The notes: generated from the sequence alone by a model not told the origin. A stretch of 64,000 bases of DNA from Kalaharituber pfeilii (GCA_015179045.1 WHUZ01000005.1:310001-374000); one strand, 5' to 3'; shown: positions 45,201 to 57,955, numbered from the stretch's first letter. Program-made: numbers and translations.

Positions 45201-47540
45201 TCACGATAGCCGGGGTCACTATGTATCCATGCGGTCGCCACTTCCGTGCTTGCGTACCATTCGCATGTTGAACCTTCCCCGAGGCGTCGGCCGAGAGTAT
45301 TTTGGTGCGAACCACCAGTCGCATGGTATTTATATTGATATTCTGCACAATAAAGACCAAAAAAAAAAAAAAAAAAAAAAGCCCTAGATGCAGTTCCGGT
45401 GGTTGTTGATCAACATAAGGTTGAGCCCCGATTCCATGGCCTTGGGCACGACTCTGCGACTGCAGAGAATAGCCACAGTCTATTGGTAGGCACTGCAGCA
45501 GCTTTGGCATGGGGTTAGTTACCGAAGCTTAGCAGTTTGTCTCAATTTATCAAGCCAACGCACACTAAGCTAAGTAATAAGTGACTCGTGAACTTGCTAT
45601 GATAAGATGAGTTCTTTTTCTTTTTTCGCATATTCGCACGATTGTAGCAGTCCGGCAGGTGAGCGGCAGACTGCCGGCTTGCCGCTGGGGGCGATGGCTG
45701 GGTGGCACGAACGAAATCTACTAGGTCTGCAACTGGCCTAGGCTTCGTCACTTTCTAAATCCAATTATGTAAGATCGCAGGACCTCCGATTTTTTCTCCA
45801 GCAACTATTTCATCGCAGTCTGGTTGGCATGACCACGAACTACAAGTGTCTGCTCTCGGTTTCACTGATCGCACATACCGAGTTGGAATTTTGTGCACAG
45901 ATGTGGTAGGTACAACGCTGCTGGCAACTCATTAGTTGCCCCGGTTTGAAATTTGTTCTAGAAACACCTCTTTGCTTTTTTACAGCCCGATGAGCTTCCC
46001 TCTATCATATCATACTCTATGCAGGGGACTAGTGCCAGCTGCGAGGAGTTGCCTCGACAAGTAGGTACCGAGGGAGCTGAATCACTAGGCTTCATGCAGT
46101 AGTGGTTTGAGCACATTTTTTCTTTATCTGTAGAGACGTAATCATGTTTCTCAAGTAGTTCTTGTACAAGAATTCCCTTCACCATAGCAGCCGTGGAAAT
46201 AGCTCTTTTCTATCATTTGTTATTACCCATACCCCATGTGGAGACCTTCGGTTGTCGGGTCACGCCAGCTGATTTAGGACCCCACATCTCACCGCGGTTG
46301 GGGCAACCAGACTAAGCGGTAAAGTTTAAGCGGTAGCCTACGCAGAATCGGGCGCTTCGGACCTCATGTGGCATGTATCATAGTCTGGTTGCACTACCCC
46401 TTGTAGAGGCGTGGCATGGACCTAGTCCTCTGTGCGCGAACCGGGGCTACTGCATAATCAGTTCATTCAAAATTTATAGTTCAACACAATTAATAAAATG
46501 TCTGTAATAAAATGTCTGTACTGATTACGTTAGTGCCAGTGAGCCAAGACCTGGATCTGGGGAATATCTAACAAGAGGTGGGGCCTGTTCGTAAATAACC
46601 TGGAATGTTTGTGATGAACCCAGACACTCTATTAACTAGTCCACTGGTGAGACTTTGTGAGTGGTTCAAAATAGAGTAGTTTGGACATTCAATCCTTGCG
46701 CAACTTGAAAGTCCGAATGATCTCACAGAATATTTGCAAGGCTCAAGTCATAGCTAAAAGAGTCTCATGTTGGGGCCCAGATTTCAACATGAACTAAATT
46801 GCCGCATATTTTTGCAGTTTCCCCGCAGATAATTCCGATAACCTGGCATGCACAGACGAAGTTGCTGGCCTGCGTTAGGCGCTGTGTTAGACTCGTGACT
46901 AGCGCCGTCTCACAAAGTGGATGTTGCAATGCAGTAATTATGCGATCTCCACACGCATCAAGCAGACACAAATACGATCAACCGTTCAACCCATGGGTGA
47001 GCCGAGCCAAAAGTCAACGGATAGTATCATTGCACTGTAGCTTGGTGCTCACCTGCCTGCGGTATCCCGCTCTAATTTGCGTGGAGTCAACCCCAATTGT
47101 CAGTACTCTACAAGACATGCCGATTTTCAGCAGTGCCGTACATATGGATCCGCACCAATTAGGTCCAATTTACGCAAAAACAAACATACGGCCGAACCGC
47201 AGGGATAGAAGTCCCGTCAAGCCTCCAACGTGCTTACTTTCCCGGTGGCACAGTGCATAGTTTAGCATCACACCATCCCTCCGTGTCCGAATATTGCCCT
47301 AATCCAATTGTGACCATCATGACTGGGTTCTTTGTATTCTTCTATTGTGAATTAGTCGACATGTGTATTTCAATTTGCCTTTAATGCAAGGATAGGGCGA
47401 CAGGGACCGCTATAGCCAGAAGTACCGAAGAGAAATCGACTGGCACAAAAGCTCGCGTAATCCTGGGCTTGTTAGGGTAATTTTAATCGCAATCGTCTAG
47501 ATGCTACTAGTGAATGCACCCCCTAAGTATCTGGATTTCT
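45201..47540. other. intergenic with short repeat traces
   Basis: A run of about 20 A lies at 45361. GCAGTCTGGTTGGCATGACCA near 45816 and CAACCAGACTA / TAGTCTGGTTG near 46304 and 46384 are further members of the nano-insertion sequence family, without clear duplications. No gene is seen. Confidence 0.45.
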
Positions 47541-47548
47541 TATATAAG
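47541..47548 (+). promoter_or_regulatory. TATA box of the sugar transporter
   Basis: TATATAAG lies 108 nt upstream of the ATG at 47656. Confidence 0.45.
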
Positions 47549-47655
47549 TGCCCAACTTTATCTTGGAGTTCAAGATTTCTTCAGCAAAGGCTTACAGTTT
47601 GAGCCTACCGACTCGAAAGCCACTGGAAGTTGGGAGATTTGGATAGTTTGTCAAA

Positions 47656-49481
47656 ATGCAGATTTTTACCTTCTCTTTGGCTGCGTTCTCAGCCATCGGG
47701 TAAGCTGAACGATTAACTTCATCTTATAATTTGATTGCTGATGATTTGTGGTATTATAGATCATTCCTCTTTGGATATGACTCCGGAGTTATGACCCAGG
47801 TCATTGGGTCTAAGCACTTCCTCACCTTCTTCGATACGACAGATGACTCTCCAATTCTTGGGGCTATAGTGTCCACATTCGCTGCTGGGGCCGTTTTTGG
47901 TGCCTTGTCAGGTGGATTGACCATGGACAAGTTGGGACGGCGGATGAGCATCCAAATAGGAGGATTAGTCGCTTTGATTGGTGCGGTCCTTCAAGCTGCA
48001 GCCTCCCATCTTGCAATGATGTTAGTTGGACGCATTATAACCGGATGGGCTGTGGGCATTATGAGTATGGCTGTCCCTGTTTATCAAGCGGAGTGTGCTC
48101 ACCGTAAGTCGCCAACTTGCCTAAAAACGCGATCAATATATGCTCATATTATTCTTAGCCAAAACACGCGGACTGATGGTTGGGCTTTCCCAACAAATGA
48201 TTGGCATCGGTTTCATCATCTCAACCTGGGTCGGATATGGATCTCTCAAAAGGCCAGATACAGACAGCTTCCAATGGCGATTTCCCCTGGCTTTCCAAGG
48301 CATTCCAGCTATCATCTTGGTCATCGGTCTCATTTTCTTTCCTGAATCACCTCGTCAACTCATGGAGAAAGATCGCGAGGAGGATGCCATGGCTGTTCTC
48401 AGGCGTCTTCGTCATGGTGCTAGTGACGAAGATATCAACCGTGAGTTCCAAGAGATTAAGGCAACAATCCAAGCAGAAAATTCCATCACCGCGCCAGGGT
48501 GGACCATAATGTTCCAAGTCCCAAGTTGGAGGAAGAGATTGCTCCTTGGAACTAGCGTTCAGGTTTTTACTCAATTGACAGGAATCAGTATGTCCCATAA
48601 AACGTTTGCTCCAGTTGACAGAAGAACTGACCTCCGATACAGATGTCATTAATTATTATCAAACAATCATGTACAGGTCTTTGGGAATTGAGGGTGGCAC
48701 CAACCGCCTGGTGACAGCAGTTTATAATTTCGTAGGACCAATTGCTAGTAAGTGTCATTCTCTCGAATAAACTGAGTCCGCGGAGCTAAACAAACGCAGA
48801 CTTGATTTTCATCTTCTTCCTCATTGACCGAGTTGGAAGAAAGAAACCTCTCATCTTCGGTACCGTTGGTATCACAGTCTTGTTGATTATCGAAGCCACT
48901 CTTGGCTCTCAGAATCTTGAACATTCTAAATCAATGTCGATCGCTGGAGTAGCTATGATTTTCTTGGTATCAATTGTATTCTCATGGAGCTTTGGACCTA
49001 TCAGCTGGACATATATGTCTGAGATTATGGTGAGAAAGCCTACTTCGCATGCCATTCTTAAATTTGGATAGAGGAAACTAACGGAACCCCATCATTAGCC
49101 TATGCAAATTCGTGCAAAAGGGAACGCCTTTGCAACCGGAATTGGAAATTGGTTGTTCAACGTCATCTTTTCCCAGGTCTCTCCGCAAGGGCTAGGAGAT
49201 CTCGGCTGGAAGTATTACTTTGTGTTCGTAGCATTTAGTAAGTCGACTCCATTTTCGATGTTGCGGACTTCAGGCAGGGGAGCTGACAGATCCTTCCTCT
49301 AGACATTTGCATAACACTGCCATGTATCATCATCTTCTATCCTGAAACGAAAGGCCTCTCTCTCGAAGAAATTGATCTTCTATTTGGTGACAGAGCACTG
49401 GGAAAACTCCCAGCAGATATTGCCACGAAAGGAAATGCCTCAGAATTTGAGCATGTTGAGAAAGGCGATGTCGCTGCTTGA
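47656..49481 (+). CDS. MFS sugar transporter (sugar porter family)
   Basis: Seven exons (47656-47699, 47760-48103, 48159-48587, 48643-48747, 48800-49029, 49099-49237, 49303-49481) with introns of 52-69 nt give 489 aa with about twelve membrane segments. It should move a hexose or related sugar across the plasma membrane. Family signatures are present in order: FLFGYDSGV in TM1, DKLGRRMSIQIGG between TM2 and TM3, PESPRQLMEKDREEDA after TM6, QLTGINVINYYQ restored by intron 3 in TM7, DRVGRKKPL, SWTYMSEI before TM10-11, and YPETKGLSLEEIDLLF at the C-terminus. All splice joins recover these words, so the gene looks functional. The N-terminus is short, without a long cytosolic arm. The substrate cannot be read from sequence alone. 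Confidence 0.93.
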
Positions 49482-50850
49482 TGTGCTGCTGCTCGTTAGC
49501 GTGGGGTTCGGTGAATTTGGATGTGTAATATCTTTAGAAGTTATCCTCTTGTATTAGCATAGCGGGTGATGCTTCAGTTCCATTGGTGTATAAATATAGG
49601 TATAAATATATATATGTATGTGGTGTGACGAAACCTGGCCGAAGCTTTAGGATGCTATGGTGCCAGTCGTCAATAAGCGATCCCCGACAACTTAGTGAAT
49701 ATCAAGCATTATTAGGCAATTTAAATCAAGAAAAAAAAAACTATTTTGCGGCAAGCGACTTGAACTTGAAGTATTATTTCATTACCCACCCGCATCTGAT
49801 TAGAAATTAAACAACGTAATTGTGTACTATTCTGTCTGCTCTACAATCCTTCATTATCTGAATTAAAAAATATTTAAAGGATGTAGAGAAATTTTAGATT
49901 GAACTAGGTGTGCTTTGTATGGGGAGCCTCTAGAGAATTTACACATCAAAGTAACGATATTAGTTACTAGAGGAATGAAAAGATTACTTAATATGGAATT
50001 GTTCAGCATAGTTATTACACATATATGCTGAGTAGGCTCTCCAAACATACCCAATACGGTATTAGCAAATCGTGTGAGTTCAGTGCCAGGATCTGCCCGC
50101 CAAGATCACATGCTAGGGCAAATTTGGAATATCATCCACTTAGTCATCAAGCCGGTGTAGTTTACCTTATTGATGACCGGCCGAGTCTCTTGTAGATGTT
50201 TCCTAAAGAGACCGGTTTGCCAAGCCGAATATTTAATATTTCTGCAACCAGTCCGGAGGCCGAAAATAATAGTCTGGGCAAGGTGTTCTCTACTTGTAGG
50301 TAATTGTGCCCAACTTATAGTTGCGAATTGAAGCTGGAGTCAAAACCGGGGGTGCGCCACTAGACTGGGAGTCCCAGTAATTAACTGGGGACCCTTAGAT
50401 GACCTCCCGTTGCTCCGTCGTTAATGCAGCCAGCCAAAAGGGGTTCGGGCCAACGCTCTTTCTCGGGGCCTGTCACTGTCGCATTTTTCCACTATGCACT
50501 GCACAGCGCTCTGAATTGACTCCAGACACAATTCGCAATCTCTCTATGTTACTAGTAGAGTCCTGGAGTTTAAAGTCGCTAGTTTGATCTCAATGAGTTT
50601 TTGACTGCCGCAATATTAATCAAATTCCGCAATCATTGCGTACTTGCTTAAGTGTGATGTAAACTGCAGCAAGGTATGCAACCATGCTAGTCTCGGCATA
50701 AATCTCGGCGTGCCGCCCTTAAAGCCGATAAAGCAGGCCACAATGCCGGCGACTGGAGCGTTAAGCCCGCAAGTGATAAGACAAGGAATCGATAATCCTA
50801 TCTTGCATGCGTATATTACGTTCCTCCGCTTCTCAGGCTCTGCATCTGAT
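49482..50850. other. intergenic downstream of the transporter
   Basis: At about 50253-50275, GGCCGAAAATAATAGTCTGGGCA is a truncated right end of the TGTTCTCG MITE family. No gene is recognised. Confidence 0.45.
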
Positions 50851-50854
50851 GTAC

Positions 50855-50985
50855 TACTAGTACTTGCCGGTTCGGAAAGTATTGGAACGCTGCATAACAA
50901 ATTAGCATTATTCCAAAAGGCGAATAGCGCATACAATTTATGCAGCGTTCCAATACTCTCTGGACCAGCGAGTAGTACTAGTATA
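50855..50985. mobile_element. about 130-bp MITE with roughly 45-bp inverted ends
   Basis: GAAAGTATTGGAACGCTGCA ... inverted as TGCAGCGTTCCAATACTCTC, with outer CTAGTACT/AGTACTAG. A degenerate relative lies at 22125-22265. Confidence 0.82.
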
Positions 50986-50997
50986 CTCGACGTGCGT

Positions 50998-51018
50998 GTG
51001 CCAACCAGACTAGACCTA
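50998..51018 (+). mobile_element. 21-bp nano-insertion with 9-bp target duplication
   Basis: GTGCCAACCAGACTAGACCT plus A sits between two exact GACGTGCGT copies (50989-50997, 51019-51027). It shares GTGCCAACCAGACTA with the 20-mers at 2337 and 16828 but has different edges. Confidence 0.82.
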
Positions 51019-51027
51019 GACGTGCGT

Positions 51028-52613
51028 ATTCATAGACGCGGCATTTTTCGTCATCTTCCCTACCTAAGTAGACGTACTATCGGAAAAAATAAGTATCCAG
51101 ACAGGGGATTAATGCACATTATGCGCTATGCAGTATTCGGTATAAACTAGCATACGAAAATGAGACCAGTCCAAATTTCCTGGAAGTGTCTAAATTTATT
51201 ATGTCAGAAGAATCCAGATAATGAATTTGGCATCTTCAATACTTTGTACCCCTAATACCCTGATCATGCAGCAGTATAAAAACAAGTGCAAGGCCTCTAT
51301 ACATAATTAATTTTATAAGAAGAGCAAGCAAAAAAGACTCAGTTATCATGGTTAATAAGAAAGATATTAATATTCTCAGGTCCGGAAATAACAAAAGCAG
51401 CTATTGTGGCATCAAGATATTCGCATGTACAAATAGCATGAGCAAGCCACTATTAATAAGGGCCAATTCAAAAATAATGAAAATACTGAAATTGACGTGT
51501 GTTGAAATCTTGACAATGCAGTTCTAAGAGCTTCACACTTGCATTCTAAGTTAGCTATGAGCCCTTTTGGACTCTATTTTACTACAGTATAGAGGCTGTT
51601 ATAAAGGCTTTTCCGCGGGCTGTTTGAGAAGCCCTTTGGATGCTGTTTTACAGTAGAAGCTGTTACGGAAGCTGTTTTGGAGGCTGTTTGAGAGGCTGTT
51701 CCAGAGGCTGTTCCAGAGGCTGCCAGTATTGAGAATAGCTCTCAGAACAGCCTCCGAGACAACTGCTAGAACGGCCTCCGAAACAGTCTCCACAACAGCG
51801 TATCGAATAGCCTCGGGAATAGCCCTCGGAACAGCTTATAGAACAGCCCTTGGGATAGCCTTGAAAAAGCTCTAGACCTGCCGTCCCCAAGTAGTCTTGG
51901 AATCTTAAGACCTATCATGTTGGTGGTGTGAAGACCCAAATTCATTACGTTAGCTTCCGGTGAATTTCATTAGGTCAGCTGTCTGGATACTTCTGACATA
52001 ATATACTAGTAGTCCCCCAATGCACTCCCTACGCCAAGACTAAGTGGTGCTCAAGCTGAGTCTGGTAGCACTGCTATAACACGACGGCCATGTGACTTCA
52101 TATGTTACCATCATATCCACAAGGAAACACCTGGTCTCGTAAGACCATGGGCGCAAAAGTACCTTGACCCACCCCTGCGCATCATACATATCTATCCCAC
52201 ATCAATTATACTCAACCTCCCCGCGGCTCGCGCTGGTATCATAACTTTATCAAGATGCTTGTGATGGTGACTAGTCTAATCTCGGTTAGCTGGCATTCTC
52301 GAGAGCAATAAACCATTGCAGCCACGCGCATGCCTCGGCTCTTAGAATTCCCGCGTCTTGCTGATTTTAATGTTGGGGTCTGTTGGCGGCGCCGATAGTT
52401 GAATCAACTACAGTCTAACGTTTCCCCTCTTCCCCAGGATGACTAGAGAGAGCTCCCAGCGTCTCTACCTTTCTCCAAGCAGGGGTTGTGAACGCAAGCT
52501 TTCCGATTCACAAGAGGCTTATCGCTGCCGAATCTACTCATCTAGGTGCTCCAGATCCAGATTTTCATCTGCTTGACAAGCGACAGCTGCGCTTCGAATT
52601 CCAGTTGCACAGA
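51028..52613. other. intergenic with a GGCTGTT tandem patch
   Basis: At 51590-51880, GAGGCTGTTCCA-type units and their reverse (GGAACAGCCTCC) form an imperfect array that turns over about 51735, so it can fold back. A few hundred bases before the hydrolase there is pyrimidine-rich sequence, its likely leader. Confidence 0.5.
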
Positions 52614-54644
52614 ATGTCGCTCGCACTTCTCCGCACGGTGCTTCCTAAGGTCCCTCACATATTATCCTCCTGCGCAAGCCATATATTGTCGCTCAACCCA
52701 CATTCTAAAGAATGGGATTTCCGAACCTTTCTTACTGTCACCGTTCTCCAGGCCTTCTTAGGCGTGACCGAAAATAGGGATGTGTACGGTAATGTTATGA
52801 CCGTTGAGAAAGTTCAAAGGATGTCCAATACCGAGCGAGAGCTGGAGAATGATTGTTGGGTTTCCAAGGTCGTCATACCACTGGATACGCATGAAGAGGA
52901 GGTGAGACAACTGGAGGAGATCATTGACAGAGCGATAAGGGAGCTGGCTGGGCGGGATGATATGGTGGTGGACGGTGCCAAAGTGCCAAAGACTGGCCTA
53001 ACCGGGGAGTGGACTGGTTGGAGGAATGTTAACAAGCGAGGCAAATATACACGACCCTGGAACAGTGATGAAAAATTAGACGAGAGGCAGAACTATAAAA
53101 ACTTAATGGAAGATATTTCAGCCTTCAAGGACCCCAGAGGAGAGGATGGGGTGCTGCTATGGCTGCATGGAGGTGAGTTCGAAAATCATTTAGCTAGCGA
53201 GTAGTCTAACAGCCCCAGGCGCCTACTTGTAAGTCCTACAGGCACATACACGTAAAGCACCGGAGGAATGGAGTCATCTAACTTCGAGAATATATATCAG
53301 CTTTTGCGACCCATGCACTCATCGGCCCATAGGGAAAAACATGAGCAAACAATTTGGAGGTACGCAGTTGAATTCTCGTCTAGCTTGCAGCCCAGTTGCA
53401 CTGCCTCAATACTTCGTGGTTCTCAGTGAACATGTGCTGCAGGCCCCATTCTCTTGCCTCGCTACCGACTTGCACCACAACATCCCTTCCCAGCAGCCCT
53501 CGTAGATACCTTCCTTTCGTACCTCTACTTATTGTATCCGCCCGCGGGGTCATATCATCAAGCCTATACATCTAATCAAATATTCGTTGGTGGTGACTCG
53601 GCCGGCGGTGGTCTGGCCTTATGCTTGATGCAGCTCCTTCTCTGGTTCAACACTCCTAATGAGGACGGCAGTAAGAAGACGATAAGATGGCGCGGCCAAG
53701 ACCGAGAGGTGCCACTGCCTAAGGGGGTGACAATCATAAGCGCATGGGTTGATTTGGCGAGGTGCTTTGTTGAACTCACTGCGGACGGGAAGGGAGGAAC
53801 AAGCGAAAACTCGTGCGCGGGCGGAGATTTCAGTAAGCCACCAAGTGGACCACTCTTTGCACGAGCAAGGACGGCCGCCACATGCTCCAGTTTGCTCACT
53901 GCTGACATCATGAAGTACCTGCACCAGCCCGAGCGATGGAGGTCACGTATGCACAGAGCCCTGCATGGCCGGCCGACCCACCCAGAACACATGTAAGCGA
54001 TGCACTCGGCGCGCATGATGTATCATACGCGCGCGAAGGCGTATCTAACGCTTCTGGAGACAGTTCTATGCCAATAATACCGCGATAACTCATCCGCTGG
54101 TCTCTCCGATGGCTGCAAAGTCTTGGAAGGGGTGTCCACCCGTTTGGCTGTGCGTAGGCGATGAATGCCTTCGCGATAGTAACCGTAAGCCATCTCCACT
54201 CATGCTCATTCCTGTGCGCAAGAAACCCACATTCTGACCCTACGTTGCTCTTTAGTCTATTGGGCCCACCGTCTGCTGCAAGCGCAGGTTCCAATCCAAA
54301 TGGAGATGTACACAATGATGCCCCACGTCTTTGCGCTCTTGCTGCATCACCACCCTTGCACAGTAAGGGCGTATAATGGTGTCGGAAATTTCCTTAAGTA
54401 TAATCTGTCAAAGGAGCCAGCTGAGGAGTACAGTTACAAAAGGGTCAGAATTCACCCCAGGACTTTGAAGGAGACACCGGTCGACGAGAGCTGTCTCTCT
54501 CTTGGAGGCTTGGAGCTGGAAGAGGTAATTGCGTTGATGGAGAAGGAGGTGAAGAAGTGGCAGCGCAAGGTTAGAAAACCAACGGATTATGAAGTTGGCA
54601 GCGGAGACGCTCTTGGAGGGCTTGATGCGACTGCTGCCGCATAG
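52614..54644 (+). CDS. alpha/beta hydrolase of the hormone-sensitive-lipase type
   Basis: Six exons (52614-53172, 53219-53228, 53301-53359, 53443-53992, 54060-54184, 54256-54644) give 563 aa. The enzyme should hydrolyse carboxylic or acyl-glycerol esters; the substrate is unknown. The oxyanion-hole motif HGG closes exon 1 and continues as GAYF through a 10-nt exon. Then come THRPIG, PRYRLAPQHPFPAAL and the nucleophile GDSAGG. The acid is probably in CVGDECL, and the histidine in YTMMPHVFALLL. Every join keeps phase and restores family words (FGGGPILLPRYRLAPQ, ITHPLVSPM, NLYWAHRLL), so what first looks like a frameshifted pseudogene is probably intact. The start ATG at 52614 was chosen where the family-like N-terminus begins (MSLALLRTVLPKVPHI). 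The acceptor at 54059 is GAG rather than the CAG four bases on; only the former keeps frame. Confidence 0.78.
53219..53228 (+). other. 10-nt microexon in the hydrolase
   Basis: GCGCCTACTT is bounded by CCCCAG before and GTAAGT after. It is needed to read HGG-AYF in frame. The introns on either side are 46 and 72 nt. Confidence 0.65.
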
Positions 54645-54878
54645 CTATAGAATGTCTTTCTGCACGGTCGAATGTCGAATTTTTCTACTTTCATAAGATA
54701 CACGCATATGTAACGTCGAGAATGCCGTTGCAATATTGAGAACTTTTTTGCTTTCATACTTCTTTCACCTCTATAATAGGACTCCTGTGGGCTACTATAC
54801 TATATACATATAATACATATATTCAAGGAGGTGTTGATCATAGCTAGTCATATTCTTCCTTATACCTCAAGTGAGTTA

Positions 54879-55725
54879 CAGTAAAACCTGTCATATTGGA
54901 TGAACGTCGCTGGCCCGAGCTTGGGCCAGTGTAGATTATTGAATATTTTCATTATTGGATAGATAATTTCTCTTCGCCCACTTTAAGGGTTTACATAGTA
55001 ATTGGGCTTGTCATATTGGTTAGTACGACTACTAGCAAGGATCATGAGCTTTGACTGACTGTTAGACCACTTTTGTTCTTGCATTAATTCGAGGGCCTAG
55101 CAGATGTACCCGATATCTTTAGACACTATTAGAGTTGGAAGGACATGTGTACAGGGTAGTGCCAGAACCGACACTGTCCACATTAATGTCGCTGAATTTG
55201 TGGATCATGGGGGCATGGAAAAAGTGATTTTGGATCACTTGATACTTCTCAGGCAGAGGTTACAGCTGAAGACTCAGCTGATCAAGGCCAAGGTGACTCC
55301 GTGGAGCATGCACTGGTTTCATAACTTGAGACAGGCAATGCATTGTCTGCAATCAAACACTTCTTGCGACAAAGTCCCAGGACTCCAGTTCCAGAGGATG
55401 AACAAACCACACTTGCATTTCAGGACATTGAAAAGTACTTGACTTTGTTAAGCTGAAGTGCCCGTTGATACAGGTATCTATTACCTCTTACAGGCAAAGC
55501 TGTCATATTGGATAACGAGGGACCGGAGGGTTCTATCCAATATGACAGGTTTGACCGTATCTTGCTCTTGTAGAGTTTATTATTCATATCAGTATCTGCT
55601 ATAGATCTGACTGCATACATGTAGCACAAAAATTGACCTGTCCACTCCAACATGTCTAAGCGGATAATCCGTCTTATCGGATAAAACGGTGGTCCCGGCC
55701 TTATCCAATATGACAGGTTTCACTG
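54879..55725. mobile_element. 847-bp pogo-like MITE, TA target
   Basis: The ends CAGTAAAACCTGTCATATTG and CAATATGACAGGTTTCACTG are inverted with one mismatch and flanked by TA. TGTCATATTGGAT words recur inside at about 55500 and 55535. The frame at 55104-55442 may be a transposase scrap, but no motif is visible. Confidence 0.88.
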
Positions 55726-56511
55726 TAATCCTTAGTGGCCTGTTTTTTTTCTTTTTTTTTGTTTCGTTCGCTACAAGCATATGGCAGGGATCCGGTTGAT
55801 GCTATACGCGATATTGAGTAGCTATGACTGTGTCAGGTGTGATGTCTACTCATTAGAACTTGCTTCATCTGATATCCAATGACCGTTTCGCTTTCTTGTT
55901 ACAAGAGCGGTACTAGTGACACAAACTTAATTTTCAAAAAATCGACTTTTGTGCGTGGAACCGTGACGCCGCCCTTCTTCATCGGTTTAATCTAGCTGCG
56001 GCTTTGATGGATGGCCTGCACTTGCAGATTCGCTATTACTAGTTGATCGTATCACTGATTGATTATACTCAATACCAAATTATATAATGTACCTTCTCTT
56101 GCTCTTTGGATTGATAAATTGTTTCCCGTATCCAGTTGATATCAGTGATTAATATTAGTTCCGTGGATCCACGCTACTTGATAATCACGCTGATGAAGAA
56201 CAACTTAAAGCTAGTCTTGCGGCCCAGACGCTCATAAAAACCTAAACCTGTTGTTTCTCTATTCCCAGTGAAGTATCAGAAGGAGAGCAGACCATGCCAA
56301 ATTTGTGAGTGGGTTTGATGACGTCCAGGTTCAAACAAAAGTGTATGTGGCGGGGTTCCCGTTCGCTGTGGCGCTGGTGAGCTCCTGCCTCACCTATTTC
56401 AGGGGCTAAATTTAGGGATGTCTCCAGAGTCAAAAACACAATTCCAGCTGGCAGTCCCACACTCATGGGACTCGTGGTTCTGTCAATTTGGCTGCAATAT
56501 TAGGCAACCAA
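55726..56511. other. intergenic, no gene seen
   Basis: No motif-bearing frame and no clear repeat. Confidence 0.35.
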
Positions 56512-57131
56512 CAGTGGATGACTTCCCGTCGGCCCAGACGACCAAACCCAGACCTTATCAGCGCTCGATCTACCAGAAAAATTTTTTAACCCCCTTCCAA
56601 ATTTTAGATTCTGGCGGCCCTCCCCCCCCCTCCGCCAGACCCAGAATTTTTGGAAACGCGTTCCAAATCAAGTGACTAGTAAAAACGGGGTTAGGTAACA
56701 TAGCATAAAAGAAAATAAATGCTGTCAACACCAAAATTTCTGCATATCGCAAATTGATTTCTACTGCAACGCCTCAACTTATGCAGAAATTGAGCATAAA
56801 GCTTTCTTTCATTTCTTTGTTTATGCGCATTACACTTTTCAGCTTACGCGACAACAACGAAGGCAGTTTTACTTTACCTGAGGAGCTTTACTGCGAATCT
56901 AGTACCACTAGACAGAGCCTGTGCCAGTCGAAGGATTGCAAAATGTAGCATTCAAATTTACTCTTTGAAAGTACTGTAAATTTTTGGTATCGCGATATGA
57001 CTAAGTGAAGCGCGAAGTTGTTCGCTGACAAATCTGAGATCTGGGAATCTGGACGTTCACGAAAATTGAATTTAGGTTGCGACGGGAATCGGGTCTGAGA
57101 CGGAATCTGGCCGACGGGAAGTCATCCAGTG
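56512..57131. mobile_element. about 620-bp TIR element (MITE)
   Basis: The left end CAGTGGATGACTTCCCGTCG matches the inverted right end (CGACGGGAAGTCATCCAGTG) with one mismatch. A C-rich patch lies at 56620. The target duplication is not evident, and there is no transposase. Confidence 0.72.
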
Positions 57132-57955
57132 CTGGCACCCTTGGTATCCAATAAGATCCGCATCCAGGTGCCATATTCGACGTGCAGGTGAGGCTCTGGT
57201 GATCCTGGATGCATATGATACTCAACTCCATTCGTTTTGAACCGATCTTCAGGCTCGGATGTTAATGTTACATCCTCACTCCTTGTATGCAGACACTCTA
57301 CATATTTCTTCTGTCCCTCAACTGCTTTGATCATTCGTGAGTAGAGTTACCAGTCATCAAAAGAATACTCTTGCCGCAAGGACTGCCAGAAATTCTCTGG
57401 AGACGAGCTAGTCGGGATTGGGGAAAGTGGAGGTTTCCATGGCCAGCCCCATTTTTCTGGACAAATTATATCCCCTCTGTTCTGGCGCCAAGTTCACAAA
57501 CAGCTGGCAAGAGACAACACGATGCTGTACTTGCATGCGCATGGCTTCTCTAGAAGAGCTTTATATAGAACACTGAGTCACGAATGTCTGTCTTGAGGGG
57601 GCTAGCTAAAGTGGTGATTCACATGTTGGGGCCATCGTCGAACTAATAACCTGGATGTTGAGTTCTCCCGTTTCGAACAATCTGGCGGACAACTTGTTGA
57701 TGTCCTCTCATACGTCAGCGAGCGAAAGTGCGACCTTGTCTGTGGCGCGGGACAGAACGAACTGCTGCACAGGCGGACTTTAACCATCTTTGGGAAATAA
57801 GGCTTGTCACCTTGCTTATTTGTCGCCAATAATTGTCTCAGGCGGTGGTCCCTGTTTGCTTAAATAGGGACCCATGGTACCCCTCCACCGTTAAATCCAC
57901 CTAAATGGTCGAGGTGTGATCTCAACGAGTCGAACATCGCCTGCGTTCTCTGTTA
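57132..57955. other. intergenic / possible 5' part of the next gene
   Basis: A CTGTTATTGCAG acceptor-like sequence at about 57950-57960 and an ATG at 57905 could belong to a first exon of the downstream gene. I could not fix this. Confidence 0.3.

Noticed and set aside
46799..47260. 153-codon frame upstream of the sugar transporter
   Set aside because: No domain, mixed composition, and no conserved word; most likely random.
52614..54644. Hydrolase as a pseudogene
   Set aside because: Apparent frameshifts are all resolved by canonical introns that keep phase and restore family motifs.
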